From Pseudomonadota bacterium (GTDB taxonomy: Bacteria; Myxococcota; UBA9042; PHBI01): a DNA stretch of 40,160 bases. The notes under the pieces were generated by a model. That model had not been told where the DNA came from. It searched no databases and worked only from the letters and a program-made list of their open reading frames with translations. Shown one piece after another: positions 15,003 through 26,700 of this stretch. The stretch is taken from positions 1 through 40,160 of the forward strand of contig SXIE01000406.1 of assembly GCA_005772945.1 (NCBI GenBank), in the 5' to 3' direction. Numbering within the stretch: the stretch's first letter is position 1; the number at the start of each line of letters is the position of its first letter. A program made the translations under genes and the position numbers.

Positions 15003-17414
15003 ATGGCATCGACGACCACGGGCGCGCCTTCCGGCGATCGCAATCTCCAGACCCTGATCGAAGGTGTCGCGGCCGTCGCTGGACTCCTCGCGGGCGACCC
15101 CAAAGCTGACGGCCGCCGCGACGCGGAGGCGACCTGGCTCCGCTGGGAGCTCAGCCTGCGCTCGACGAGCGAGGACATCCCGATCGCCGATCTCGTCGCC
15201 CGCTTTCGGCTGAACTCCTTCGAGCTCCGCTGCCTGATGCTGACGCTCGCCAGCCACATCGAGCCGCGCATGGCGGCGCTGGTCGCCAGCTCGAGCAAAG
15301 ACAGCTTCGCCCGCGGCGTCACGATCCGCCTCGCGATGGAACGCTTCTGCACGACCGCCGCCGAGCGCGTCAACGCCCGGCAGAGCTTTCTCCCCTCGGC
15401 CCCGCTGGTCCGCCATCATATGATAGCGCTCGGCCGCACCGAGGTCGGCGCGAACGAGGGTCTCCTCTCGCGTCGCATGGATCTCACGACGCCGACCCTG
15501 CGCTTTCTGCTCCGTGAAAACGAGCTCAGCGAATCGCTCGCGAAAGTCGCGCGCATGCAATTCCCCGATGTCTCGCTGCTCAATGTCATTCTCGATCCCG
15601 AGCAAATGACCCAGGTCCGCCAGCTCATCGAGAATCACCGCGACTATCGCCGCGCCATTTCGGAGTGGGGATTCGACAAGGTCCTGCCCTACGGACGCGG
15701 CCTGACGTTCCTCTTCTCGGGCCCGCCCGGCACAGGCAAGACCCTCCTCGCGCACGCCCTGGCGGCCCACGCCAAGCGCCCCATCCTGTCACTCTCCGCC
15801 GCCGACATTCCGGACAAAGAGAACGTCGACAAGCTGTTTGACGACCTCCTGACCGAAGCCGCGATGCGCGACGCGCTCGTCCTCATCGACGAATGTGACG
15901 CCCTCCTCGGCAAGAACGACAAACGCAAAGCCACCGCCTTCAAGGCCATCGAGGAATTCGAAGGCATCCTCGTCCTCATCACGAACCACCCGCATCATCT
16001 CGACGAGGGCCTCGAACGTCGCATCATGTACCACCTGCCGTTCGAGATCCCGGATCCCGAAATTCGGCGCCAGATCTGGGAAGTCCACATCCCGCCGGAA
16101 GTCCCACTCGAAGGGCAGATCGACCTCGACGTCCTCGCGAACACTTACGACTTCAGCGGCGGCACCATCAAGAATGCCATCCTCTTCGCCGTCAATCTCG
16201 CACTCGCGAAAGACCCGAAGAACCCGCAACTGACGATGCACCTCTTCGAGGAAGGCTGCCGCGCCCAGCTTCGCTACGCGCTCGAGGAGCTCACCGTCCG
16301 GACCGCCTCCAAGCTGCGTCTCAAGGACATCGTCCTACCGGAGAAACCGAACAAGAAGGTCAAAGAGATCGTTGCGGCTTGCCGCAACCAAGCCACCGTC
16401 CTCAACACCTGGGGCTTCGGCAAGAAGCTCGTCACCGGCAAGGGCATCACCTGTCTCTTCGACGGCCCGCCCGGTACCGGCAAGACGCTCTGCGCCGAGA
16501 TCATCAGCGGCGAGCTGGGCCGCCCCCTCTACCGCGTCAATCTGCCAGAAGTCGTCTCGAAGTGGGTCGGCGAGACCGAAAAGAACATCAGGGCGATCTT
16601 CCAACAGGCGCGCATCTCGCACGCGATGCTCCTCTTCGACGAGGCCGACTCGCTCTTCGCGAGCCGCATGGCCGAGACCAAGAGCTCGACCGATCGCTAC
16701 GCGAACATGGAGGTCAATCTCCTCCTGCAAGAGATCGAGCGCTTCCCGGGATTTGTCATTCTCACGACCAACTTCTTTGGCAGTCTCGACAAAGCCCTCA
16801 TTCGTCGTATCCAATTTCGTGTCACATTCGAGGAACCCGACGAGGCCGGTCGGGCCCTGATCTGGCGCACGCTCTGCCCGCCCGAGACGCCGCTCGCCGA
16901 AGACGTCAGCTTCGAACGCCTCGCCAAGCACTTCGAGATGACGGGCGGCATGATCAAGAACGCGATGATCCGCGCGGCCTATCTCGCGTGCGACCAGGGC
17001 TCGCGCGTCACCCAGAAGCTGCTCGAGGAGAGCTGCCTCGACGAATATCAGGCGGCCGGCAAGGTCGCGCGCGACCCCTCAGCCCTCCCGCCCGCCCGAA
17101 TGGTCATCCCCGAGGGCGCTGTCGAGCTACCGTCGGATTGGGCCGACCGCGGCATCGCCCCCGAGCTGCTCGTCCAGGCCGGCGTCGGCGATGCGGACGT
17201 CGGCCCGGCGTTCCGGAACCACCTCAACAAGACGACGCGCGATGCGCGCGCACCCGAGAGCCCCCCGACGGCACCAAGCGAGGCGTCATCGGACGACGAT
17301 CCGCCCCCTCGCCCGCCGGCCAAGCCGGTAAAGACCCGCCCGATCCCGGGCGTGAGCGACGAGGACGCACCGATGACCCCGGTCCGCAGCGCGACCCGCC
17401 GCCCGATCGAATAG
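15003..17414 (+). CDS. tandem AAA+ ATPase next to a DUF4157 giant (eCIS-type)
   Basis: This is an 803-residue cytoplasmic ATPase. Residues about 50-110 form a helical, winged-helix-like region with RFRLNSFELRCLMLTL. This resembles the 'FGLSxFERDxLLLC' block that precedes the AAA module in ATPases linked to contractile injection systems (recalled, not searched). AAA module 1 has Walker A GPPGTGKT at 240-247, Walker B LVLIDECD with D296/E297, and sensor-1 Asn in ITNH. Module 2 has Walker A at 488-495, Walker B MLLFDEAD with D546/E547, TTN sensor and an Arg pair in LIRRIQ. Both modules look active. Module 1 has a shorter Walker B-to-sensor stretch. Residues 690-803 are a Pro/Ser/Asp-rich disordered tail. 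GTG at 14979 is an alternative start, and neither start has a good ribosome site. It stands 187 bases before the small ORF and the giant gene. It could unfold, load or remodel that protein. Confidence 0.85.
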   Translation: MASTTTGAPSGDRNLQTLIEGVAAVAGLLAGDPKADGRRDAEATWLRWELSLRSTSEDIPIADLVARFRLNSFELRCLMLTLASHIEPRMAALVASSSKDSFARGVTIRLAMERFCTTAAERVNARQSFLPSAPLVRHHMIALGRTEVGANEGLLSRRMDLTTPTLRFLLRENELSESLAKVARMQFPDVSLLNVILDPEQMTQVRQLIENHRDYRRAISEWGFDKVLPYGRGLTFLFSGPPGTGKTLLAHALAAHAKRPILSLSAADIPDKENVDKLFDDLLTEAAMRDALVLIDECDALLGKNDKRKATAFKAIEEFEGILVLITNHPHHLDEGLERRIMYHLPFEIPDPEIRRQIWEVHIPPEVPLEGQIDLDVLANTYDFSGGTIKNAILFAVNLALAKDPKNPQLTMHLFEEGCRAQLRYALEELTVRTASKLRLKDIVLPEKPNKKVKEIVAACRNQATVLNTWGFGKKLVTGKGITCLFDGPPGTGKTLCAEIISGELGRPLYRVNLPEVVSKWVGETEKNIRAIFQQARISHAMLLFDEADSLFASRMAETKSSTDRYANMEVNLLLQEIERFPGFVILTTNFFGSLDKALIRRIQFRVTFEEPDEAGRALIWRTLCPPETPLAEDVSFERLAKHFEMTGGMIKNAMIRAAYLACDQGSRVTQKLLEESCLDEYQAAGKVARDPSALPPARMVIPEGAVELPSDWADRGIAPELLVQAGVGDADVGPAFRNHLNKTTRDARAPESPPTAPSEASSDDDPPPRPPAKPVKTRPIPGVSDEDAPMTPVRSATRRPIE

Positions 17415-17601
17415 GCGCGCTGGCGACCGGGGCCGGTGACGCGACGACAGCCATGCGGGGACCCGCGTGCAGCGCGTACGGGCGATTTGCAGATCCACAT
17501 CCCGCCCCTACCCGCGGCATACGTCTTGCGTTAGGCTGCCGACGCCACGGTGGAGCGCCTTGACGTGTCGCGTCGAGCGGGCCACTGGACCGGGGAGAAC
17601 G

Positions 17602-17754
17602 ATGGCAACCCTCCGACAGGACGAGCAAATCGCCTTTTGGGGCCTTGAGACGCGGGTGGGGTCGACTGTCCCCACTCCGGTGTCCCCGGGCTCGCGCGAT
17701 GTGGCTCGCCAAGCCTTCAAACTCCTCTCGGCCGAAAGCCGCACAGCGAGGTAA
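17602..17754 (+). CDS. small 50-residue ORF immediately upstream of the giant gene
   Basis: This is a short reading frame of 51 codons with ATG at 17602, preceded by GGGGAG four bases away. That is a better ribosome site than either neighbour has. Its TAA is two bases before the GTG of the 3812-residue protein, the spacing expected for translational coupling. The product starts MATLRQDEQIAFWGLETRVG, has a Pro/Val/Ser middle and a basic C-terminal helix (residues about 31-50). There is no signal peptide or membrane span, and I recognise no family. It may be a real small protein, such as a chaperone or adaptor for the giant, or a leader ORF that controls its translation. Confidence 0.5.
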   Translation: MATLRQDEQIAFWGLETRVGSTVPTPVSPGSRDVARQAFKLLSAESRTAR

Positions 17755-17756
17755 GC

Positions 17757-20700
17757 GTGGTCGCTCGGAAGAACGAGAACGAAGACAGCTCGAGCCTCCA
17801 GCCCGGACGCACCGCCGACGCCAAACGACGTCGTCGCGAGCTCGCGCTCGAACGCCAGCGCGAGGTCGAGCGCGACTTCCTCTTCGAGCAGCTCGACGAG
17901 CTGGCAGGCGACTTCGGGAACAACCCCGAACAGATCGGGCGCTACCTGGCCGACCTCGAGGCGGCAGGCCTCCTCGCGCCCGCCGACAAGGGCCTCATCT
18001 TCCGCCGCCTCTGGGAGACCATGGGGCCGGCCTTCGCCGACCGCGCCTTCGGCATGGTCGACCGCGCGCTCGCGTCGACCGACACCCTCAACGCCGAGAT
18101 CCAGACCGACGCCTTCGCGTCCTTCGACGGCGACGTGGCCGTCTTCACGGACGCCGACGAGTTCGCGCGCATCCAGGACGCGGCGCGCGTCCTCGACGGC
18201 CTCGCACGCGCCCTCGGCCTGCACGTCGAGCTCCCCCAAGCCCAGCTCAAGCGCCGTCCCGATCACATCGACGACCCCGACGTCGAGCGCGCCGCCAAGA
18301 CCGACGAGATCCTCCACACGCTCGCCCCGCAGCTCGGCATCGACGCCGCGCGCTACGACATCCAGGTCGACGACGAGGCTCATCAGAAGACCGGCGATCA
18401 AGGCCTCTACGGTCTCATGACCGACGGCACGGTCTTCCTCGATCCGGACATCTACGACCCGGAGACCACCGAAGGCCGCGGACTCCTCGCGCACGAAGTC
18501 GTGCACCTCGCGCAGCTCGAGAATCGCCTCCGCGGCGCGAACGATCTGCCGAACCTCTACGAGGCCGAGGCCGAGGCCGACACGCTGTCGGCGATGTTCG
18601 CCCAGGGCTCGCAGATCGAGGCCCCGCTCGCCTCGCTCAACACCTATGACCGGGCCGCCTGTGGGGAGCCCTCGACGACCCCGACGACCCCGCAGCAGGG
18701 CCGCACCGAGGTCGTTCGCGAGCCGCCCGTCTACCAGATCGTCGAAAACCAGATCGTCGTTCCGACCATCAACTACCAGGTCAACAAGGACAAGATCACG
18801 GAGACGACGCCCGACGCGCAGCCGATCATGAAGCAGCTCGCGGCCACGCTCACGACGTATCCCGAGATCACCAAGATCAAGGTCGAGGGTTTCACCTCGA
18901 CCACCGCGTCCGCAGCACACAATTTGGCACTCTCGCAGCGCCGTTGTGACAACGCGCGCGACTGGCTCGCCAACAAGGAAGGCGTCGCGGGCGTCGGCAT
19001 GGAGACCAAGGGCTGGGGCGAGGACGAGGCCCACCTCAAGGTCAAGACCGGCGACAACGTCGAAAACACGGCCAACCGCCGCACCGAATTCACGATCGTC
19101 GAAGTGAACGGCCAACCCGCTCCCGCGAATTGGCGTCCGACCAAGCGCGTCCTGAAGACGCCCGGCCGCACGATTGTCAGGTACATCGACGAGAATGGCA
19201 AAGTGACCCGCGAAGAGGTCATCCCCGACCAGCCGGGCCAAGCCCAGAGCCAGGGGACCTCGGGCGGGTCCGCCGCAACCCCGCCGGCCGCGGCTCAGCC
19301 GCAGCCATCGGCCACCAGCTCCGCAAGCGGTGCCGCGGCTGCCGGCGGCGGCGCCACCAGCCAAGCCGCGCCACCGGCGACAGCCACCCAGGGCGCATCC
19401 TCGGCGTCCTCGGGGACGGCGGCGTCGAGCACCGGATGCGCCGTCGGTGGCTCCAGCTCCGGAACAGCCGCAGGCTCCGGCAGCAGCACGACGACCGCCC
19501 CGGCCACGACGGAAACCCAGAACACGGGCGCTGCACCTGCGGGCCCCGCGAGCGGTGAGCAGCGTGCGCAGAACGAGCGCGCCGAGAACCGCAACCCGCG
19601 CCAGCCCATCCGGTTCCGCCAGACCGTCAAGCTCCCGCGCGGCGGCGGCAAGGGAAAGAAGAAAGGACCGCGCCGCTTCGCTGGCCCCGCGCTGCGCTCG
19701 GTCGCCCAACCCAAGGCCGGTCCCGGCGGCATTACCTCAACGGAAGTCGCCGACACCACGCGCTCGAGCGGCGGCGAGCCGATCCCAGGCACGGTGCGCG
19801 AACGCTTCGAGCAGGCCTTCGGCCAGGACTTCGGGGACGTCCGAATTCATCGCGGCTCGGCGCAAGCGGTCGGCATCGGCGCGACCGCGTTCGCGCGCGG
19901 CACCGACATTCACTTTGCCCCAGGTCGCTTCGACGCCGACTCGTCCAGGGGGCTCGCAACCCTGGGCCACGAGCTCACGCACATCGTCCAGCAGCGCTCG
20001 GGTCGCGTCGCTATCCCCCAGGGCATGGGCACGCACGTCAACGTCGAGCGCGCACTCGAAGCCGAAGCGGACCTCCTCGGCTCGCGTGCCGCCCAGGGTC
20101 AGAGCGTTCAGGTGCAAGGCTCCTCGGCGGCGCTCTATTCACGCGCCGCGCGCGGCGACGCCGACACGATTCAATTCGAGGGCGGCACCAGCACGGCGAC
20201 CGGGGGCGACGCGGGCGGCGCAAGCCGACCCACCGAATGCGAGCTGCGTCTCGGTGGTCAGCGCATCCGCGCGCGCATGCCGGCCAGCCCGACGAGTCCG
20301 GGGCGCGTGCGCGTGGACTTCAGCTCGGTGGCATCGATTCCAGGACTCACGCTCGGCTCCGCCGAAGTCGAATTCGACGCCGCGTGGACGATCACGCGCG
20401 GCACGCTCACCGCGAGTGTCGCCGTCGGCGAGTACGTGCGGGCCGACGACATCACGCTCCAGATCGAGCGCAAAGAAGATGGCGCAACGCCCTACGCCGA
20501 GGTCTCGGCCTCGGTGAATGGCGCGACCTTCACGATTCCGGACCTCTTCACCTCGACCATCGACCTGCGCCTCTCGAGCTCGGGCGTCACCGGCACCGCC
20601 CACATCAATGCCGCGACGCCGATCACGCTCGGACAGGGCATCGAGTTGACGAGCGGCACGCTCGATCTCACGCTCCAAGAAGGCGGCACCATGTCCGCCA

Positions 20701-23700
20701 GCGGCTCGCTGGTTGGCAATCTCGCAGGCATTGGCGAAGTCACTGTCACCGCCTCCGCGATGACTGGCGGAGCGCTCTCGGGCAGCGTCGAGGTGCGTCT
20801 CACCCAAGCGCTCGCGCTTCCCGGCATCGAGGGCATGACCCTCGAGAGTGGCAATATCCGCGGCACCTACACGAAGGGCCAGGAGTGGTCGGTCGAAGGG
20901 AACCTGCACGTCAACGTGCGCAACTGGGTCGCGGCCGACATCACCGCCAAGTACACCCAACCGCTCGGCGACGGAGCGGCCGACATGGCCGCGCACTGGG
21001 AAATCCATGGCATCCTGACGCAGCTCCAGGCCTACACGGTAGGAGAAGGCACGAACGCGCTCACGCTCTCGAATGGCCAGCTCGACCTCTACTTCAAGAC
21101 TGGCACTTTCGAGAAGATCGACGCCAAGGCGGACTTCGACTCGACCAACTTCAACGGTCACATCGAGGGCACTTTCAATGTGCCAGAAACGAAGCTGGAC
21201 GCCGTCGGGTCGATCGACCTCAAGCCCGAACGACTACCGATAGGTGACACCGGCATCAACATCACCGCGGTGCATGCGACCGCCACGGTCGAGGCCAATG
21301 CGCTGACGAAGATCCAGGGCAACACGACCATCGTCTTCCCCTATGAAAATCAGGACACTTTCAAGCTCGAAGGCACGGACGTCACGATTCGCGTACCCGA
21401 CTCCAAGGTCGACTGCACCGCCACGGTCACCACCCTGAGACCACTGACATTCGGGGACGCGGCCGGCTACAACGGCCTCGTCCGCCAAGGCGCCGTCGGC
21501 ACGCTCACGGTCGCCGACAATCAGCTGCTCGGCATCTCGGGTGGACTCGCGTACGAGATCAACCACGCCTCCGAGAAGATCGGCGAGGGCAATGTCGACA
21601 TCAATTTCACGGGACCATCGCAGCAGTTGAACGCGACGGCGACGTTCCATTTGACCGCCGAGAACGGCTTCGGGATCCCCGACCGCACGGCGGGCCCCGT
21701 CTACCTGCTCGCGGGCGGCCAGTTCGTCCTCACGATCGCAAACAATCAGCTCGGAAGTGCCACGGTCACGAACGTCGGCTACGAGGTGAAACAGACCGGC
21801 GATGGTGCTACCGGCAAGCTCGGCGGCACCGTCAATGGCAGTTACAACTTCCAGACCTCGAAGCTGAACGTCACCGGCAACGGCTCGGTCAAGAGTGATT
21901 GGACCTTGGGCGACCAGGAAGGGGTGTCGCTGACCTTCAAGGAAGGCGGCACGATCGACATCGCGGTCGCGGAAAACACCCTCACGCGCGTCCACGGCGC
22001 CTTCCCGTACGAATGCAACATCGCTCCGACCGATGCCGTACCTCAGACCATCAAGCTCACGGGCGATCTCACGGGTGACTACTCCGACGAGACGAAGAAG
22101 TTCTCGGGCTCGCTGACCGGCGCGCTCTCCGAGAAGATCTCGATCCCGATGGGTGACGGCGGCGCCGACCACCTCGAGATCCAGGCCGGAGCCACCTTCA
22201 AGGCCACGGTGACCGAGTCGCGTCCCGAGGCATTCACGGTCTCGGCCACCGCAGACTACTACCGCGGTACCGAACACTTCCTGACGGGCGCCGTCGAGAC
22301 GGCGACCTACAATTTCCAGACGGGCAAATTCGATTTCAGCGGCAAGCTGACGCTGCAGGCGCGCGTCGAGAAGTCGACGGACGACAACAAGTGGACCTTC
22401 GCTATCGAGCGGGGGACCGAAGTCGGCGTCGAGGTGCATGACAACAAGCTCGAGGCACTGACCGGCCAGATCAACTTCGAGATCCTCAAAGACGGTGAAA
22501 AGCTCTTCTATGGCAGTCTCAATGACGCGCACCTAGACGTCAAAGAGCTCAAATTCTCCGGCAATATCGATGTCAAACTCGCCAAGGATCTCGAGTACCC
22601 ACGAAGCGCAGACGGCGCGACGGCGCAGACGCCCGAGGGCTCACCGCCGGTGCAGGCGGTCGCCAAGAAGGACGAATCCGGCATCTCAGGGCGGATAGAC
22701 AACAACGCGTTCACGTCGATCACCGCCAAACTCGTATTTGGCGTCAAATTGGGGACCGAGGAATATGGCGCGGGCGAGCTGAACGGCACGCTCGACATGA
22801 CCCAATTCAAGTTCTCTGGTACCGGCGCGATCCACCTCATCAAGGATCTCAAGCTCACCGGCACCGAGCAGGCGGCCGGCGGCGATCCGGTTGCCACGTG
22901 GAGCTTGGCCTTCGCGTCGGGCCAAGGCCTCGACATCAAGGTCACCGACAACCAGCTCGACACGGCGCACGTGGCACTCGGCGCGGCGCTCTACCGCAAC
23001 GATCTCAAGGTCGCGACGGCCACGGTCGACGGCGACTACAAGCTCGGCGACACGAAGGGGTTCAACGGTTCCGTTACGGCGAACGTCATCGCACCGCTCG
23101 ACCTCACCCAAGACAGCCGCTTCCACTACTACTTCGAGCCGGGAACGACGTTCACCGCGACGATGCTGAACAACGGCGTCCAGACGGTCGACGGCACTTT
23201 CAAGCTCCTCTTGAAGGAGATCCCCGAGGGCGAGCGCGACGCCGTCCGCATCACCCTGACCGGCGTTTACACACGCGGCACCGGTTTTTCTGCCGGCGGC
23301 GTCATCGAGGTCCTCAACGACCTCAAGGTCGGCGAGGGTACGGACTACAAATTCTTCGTAGCCCGAGGCAGCGGTGGACAGGCGAACATCACGGGCCTGA
23401 AGGTCACCAAGCTCCACGGCGATCTGACCCTCAACGTCTACAAAGGCACGACCCACTTCGCCAAGGGCACGTTCAACCTCAACTACGATCCGAGCAGCAC
23501 CGCGGCCAAGATCGACTGCTCGGGCACGGTCGAATTACTGACACGGACCGATGTGACACCCGCCGGCGCGAGTGACACAACGTGGAAGTTCTTCTTGTGT
23601 CCAGCCACCGGCGTTCAATTCAAAGTCACGCAGAGCGAGCTCGAGTACGTCAAGGGTCAGATCAACGTCGCGGCCTCACACAAGAACATCGAGGTCATCA

Positions 23701-26700
23701 CCGGCAATCTGAACGTGAACTACCTCCACGGGAGTTCGCCGAACTTCAGCTGCGATGGCAGCGCAACGGTGACGCATGAAATAGACCTGGATATCCATTA
23801 CGACGACTACAAGCTCCTCATCGAGCCGTCGACGGGCATGACCTTCAAGGTCGAACAAAACGCCTTCAAGTCTGCGTCGGGAGCCGTCAAGGTCCGCATC
23901 GACGACACCAAGGGAGAGCTCGCGCGCATCGAGCTCGGCGGCGACTACAACCACACGACCAAGAAGTTCAACGGCTCCGGCAGCGCGAAGATCTTGCGCA
24001 AAGTCGAGGTCGGGACGAGTGCCGACGGAGCCTACAAGTTCAATCTATTGGACGGCGGAACGGGGGCGCAGGCGACGGTCGCGGACAACAAACTGACCGA
24101 GGTCCGTGGCACATTACGCGCGAATGTCGAAGACACGGTCGGCGAGTTCCTGCTCGCGGAAGGCACCGTCATTTACCGGCGCACGGATCAGGGCCAGAAG
24201 ATCTCGACGGAGAACGCGCAGGTCCGCTGCACCCGGACGAAGGAAATCCCGATCACCGGCTCGGAGTGGACGATCTCGATCGTCCAGGAGACATCGGCCA
24301 GTCTCGTCGTGACGGACAACGAGCTCCTCGAGGTCAACGGCGTCGTCAAGATCGAGATCACCAAGGGCGACGAGTTCGCGGCCAAAGTCGACGTCAACGG
24401 CTCGTGGAAAAAGGCCGATGGCGTCAACGGCACGGGCCGCGCCGAGCTCACCAAGGACTACAACGTCGGCGAGACGGCGCCCTACAAGTTCAAGGCCTTG
24501 AAAGGCGGCACGAACGCCGAGATCGAGGTCAAGAACTCGAGCCTCTACAGAGTAGGCGGCAACGTCGAATTCCAGATCGACGAGGGTACGGAAGCCTTCA
24601 TCAAGGGTCACGCGACCATCACGTATATCGTGCCGGACTCGAAGCTCGTCGAGGCGAGTGGCGAAGGCACATTGCAGATCGACAAGAAGCTCGCTGAGTT
24701 CAGCGGGTTCAAGCTGGTCGCGGCCAAACAGAGCAGCGCCCATTTTGCGGCAGCCGACAACGCGCTCAAGAGCCTCGGCGGACACCTCAATTTGCGGGTG
24801 GACCAAGGCGAGAGCCCGCTCGCAACCGGTGAGGTCAACGCCGAGTGGCAGGTCGCCAGCGGACTCTTCACCGGAAACGGGGAGGTCACGCTCATACGCG
24901 ACTACGCGGTCAGTACCGCCGGCTTGAACGGTCAGGGGCAACCAGAATCGTGGGGTCTGGCATTCTCGCAGGGCTCCAAGCTCGCCCTGAGTGTCACCGA
25001 AAATATCTTCGACATGGCGCAGGTCGACATCGGCGCCTCCGGGTATCACAACAGCCAGAAGGTCGCGACCGGCCGCCTCTACGGCTCGTACAAGGTCGGC
25101 ACGCCAGAGGGCTTCACGGGCGGCGTCGAGTTCGCCGTGATCAAGCGCGTGCCGCTTCTCGAGGGTAGCGGGCGCTTCAACTATCACGTCGATATCGGGA
25201 CCTCGTTCAACGGCCAAACGCAGGCTGGCGGGATCAAGAGTGTCACTGGCACATTGAATCTCTGCGCGACCGAGGGCTCGAAGGACGCGGTCAAGGTCCA
25301 CGGCGAGTTCAATTACGCGGCCGGACAGGGCGTCAGCGCGGGCGGCACCATCGAGGTCGTCAACGACATCCTCATCAAGGAGGGTGGGCAGTGGAAGGTC
25401 TCGCTCGCCACCGGATCCGGCGGAGACGCCACCGTGGTCGCATCGAAGCTCACGCACGTCGGCGGCACGATCAAACTGAAAGTCGACAAGGGCGCCGCGC
25501 CCTTCGCGAAGGGTGACTTCACCGCATCGTACGACATCGCGGATGGCACGAACGCGCAGGTGAACGGGAGCGGACGCGTCGAGCTCACCGGGAGGACGGA
25601 CATCACCGGCGAGAGCGCAGGGGACTTCAGAGTCTTCCTCTTAAGTGGCACCGGCGTCGGCGCGTCGCTCAAGAATGGCGAGCTCGAGTGGGTCGACGGT
25701 CAGGTGAAGGGCGAGATCAACTACAAGGGACCGAAGCTCGCGGAGTTCGACCTCAGCGGTAAATACACCGCGAGCGGCACGCCGAACTTCGACGCAGATG
25801 GCTCGCTCCGGACGGTCGTCAGTACCAAGATTCGCGAGTTCGAGGGATGGACGCTCTACCTCGGGCAGGGCGCAAGTATCACAGGTAGCGTGCGCGCCTT
25901 CAAGCTGGACCACTTGACGGCGAACATTCCGCTCGAGCTCCACAAGCCCGATGGGACCAAGGTCGTCGAGGCGGTTCTTGCCGGCGACTACAATCACAAC
26001 GATGGCAATTTCAGCGGCACTGGACGGGCGAGCGTGGTCAAGCAGATCACGGTTGCCGAGAATGTCGGCGGCTACAGCTTCTATGTCGAGCCCGGCTCGA
26101 CGGCCACGGCCAACGTGACCAACAACTCGCTCAAGTCGCTGGGTGGCACTCTCATCGTGACGGTCGGAGATGCCCCTGGCCCAGCTGGTCTATTCTTGAA
26201 AGCCACCGGCACCGCGAATTACGAGGGCGGCGCGCAGGCCAAGGTCGGCATCACCGGAACGTTGGAGGTCACGCGCGCCAAGAAGCTCGAGCCGATGCCC
26301 GCAGGGTACATCGTCGAGATTCGACCTGGAAGTGGCGGCACATTGAATGTCGCCAACAACGAGCTCGTTCAGATCGGTGGCACTATCGACGTTGGGATTC
26401 AGAAGACCGCTGGCACCGACTTCGCGACGATCAAGCTCGCTGGCAACTACACGAAGGCGACCGGGTTCACCGGAACTGGTGCGGCGGAGCTGTGTGAGGA
26501 CTGGCGCGTCATCGAGACGCGGATCGGTGCCGACACCTACTCGCTCTGGTGCATGAAAGGCACCGGCGCGAATATCGAGCTGCAGGGCAGTGGCATCAAA
26601 CATATCGGCGGCACCGTCAAAGCGATGATACGCGACGGGGCCGACGACTTCATCGAGGTCACGGCGAATGCGGACTTCGACTATCCCAACTCGAAGTTCA

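Noticed and set aside
17508..19709. 733-residue frame antisense to the giant gene
   Set aside because: Gly/Arg/Leu-rich shadow; the sense strand carries recognisable DUF4157 and OmpA-like domains.
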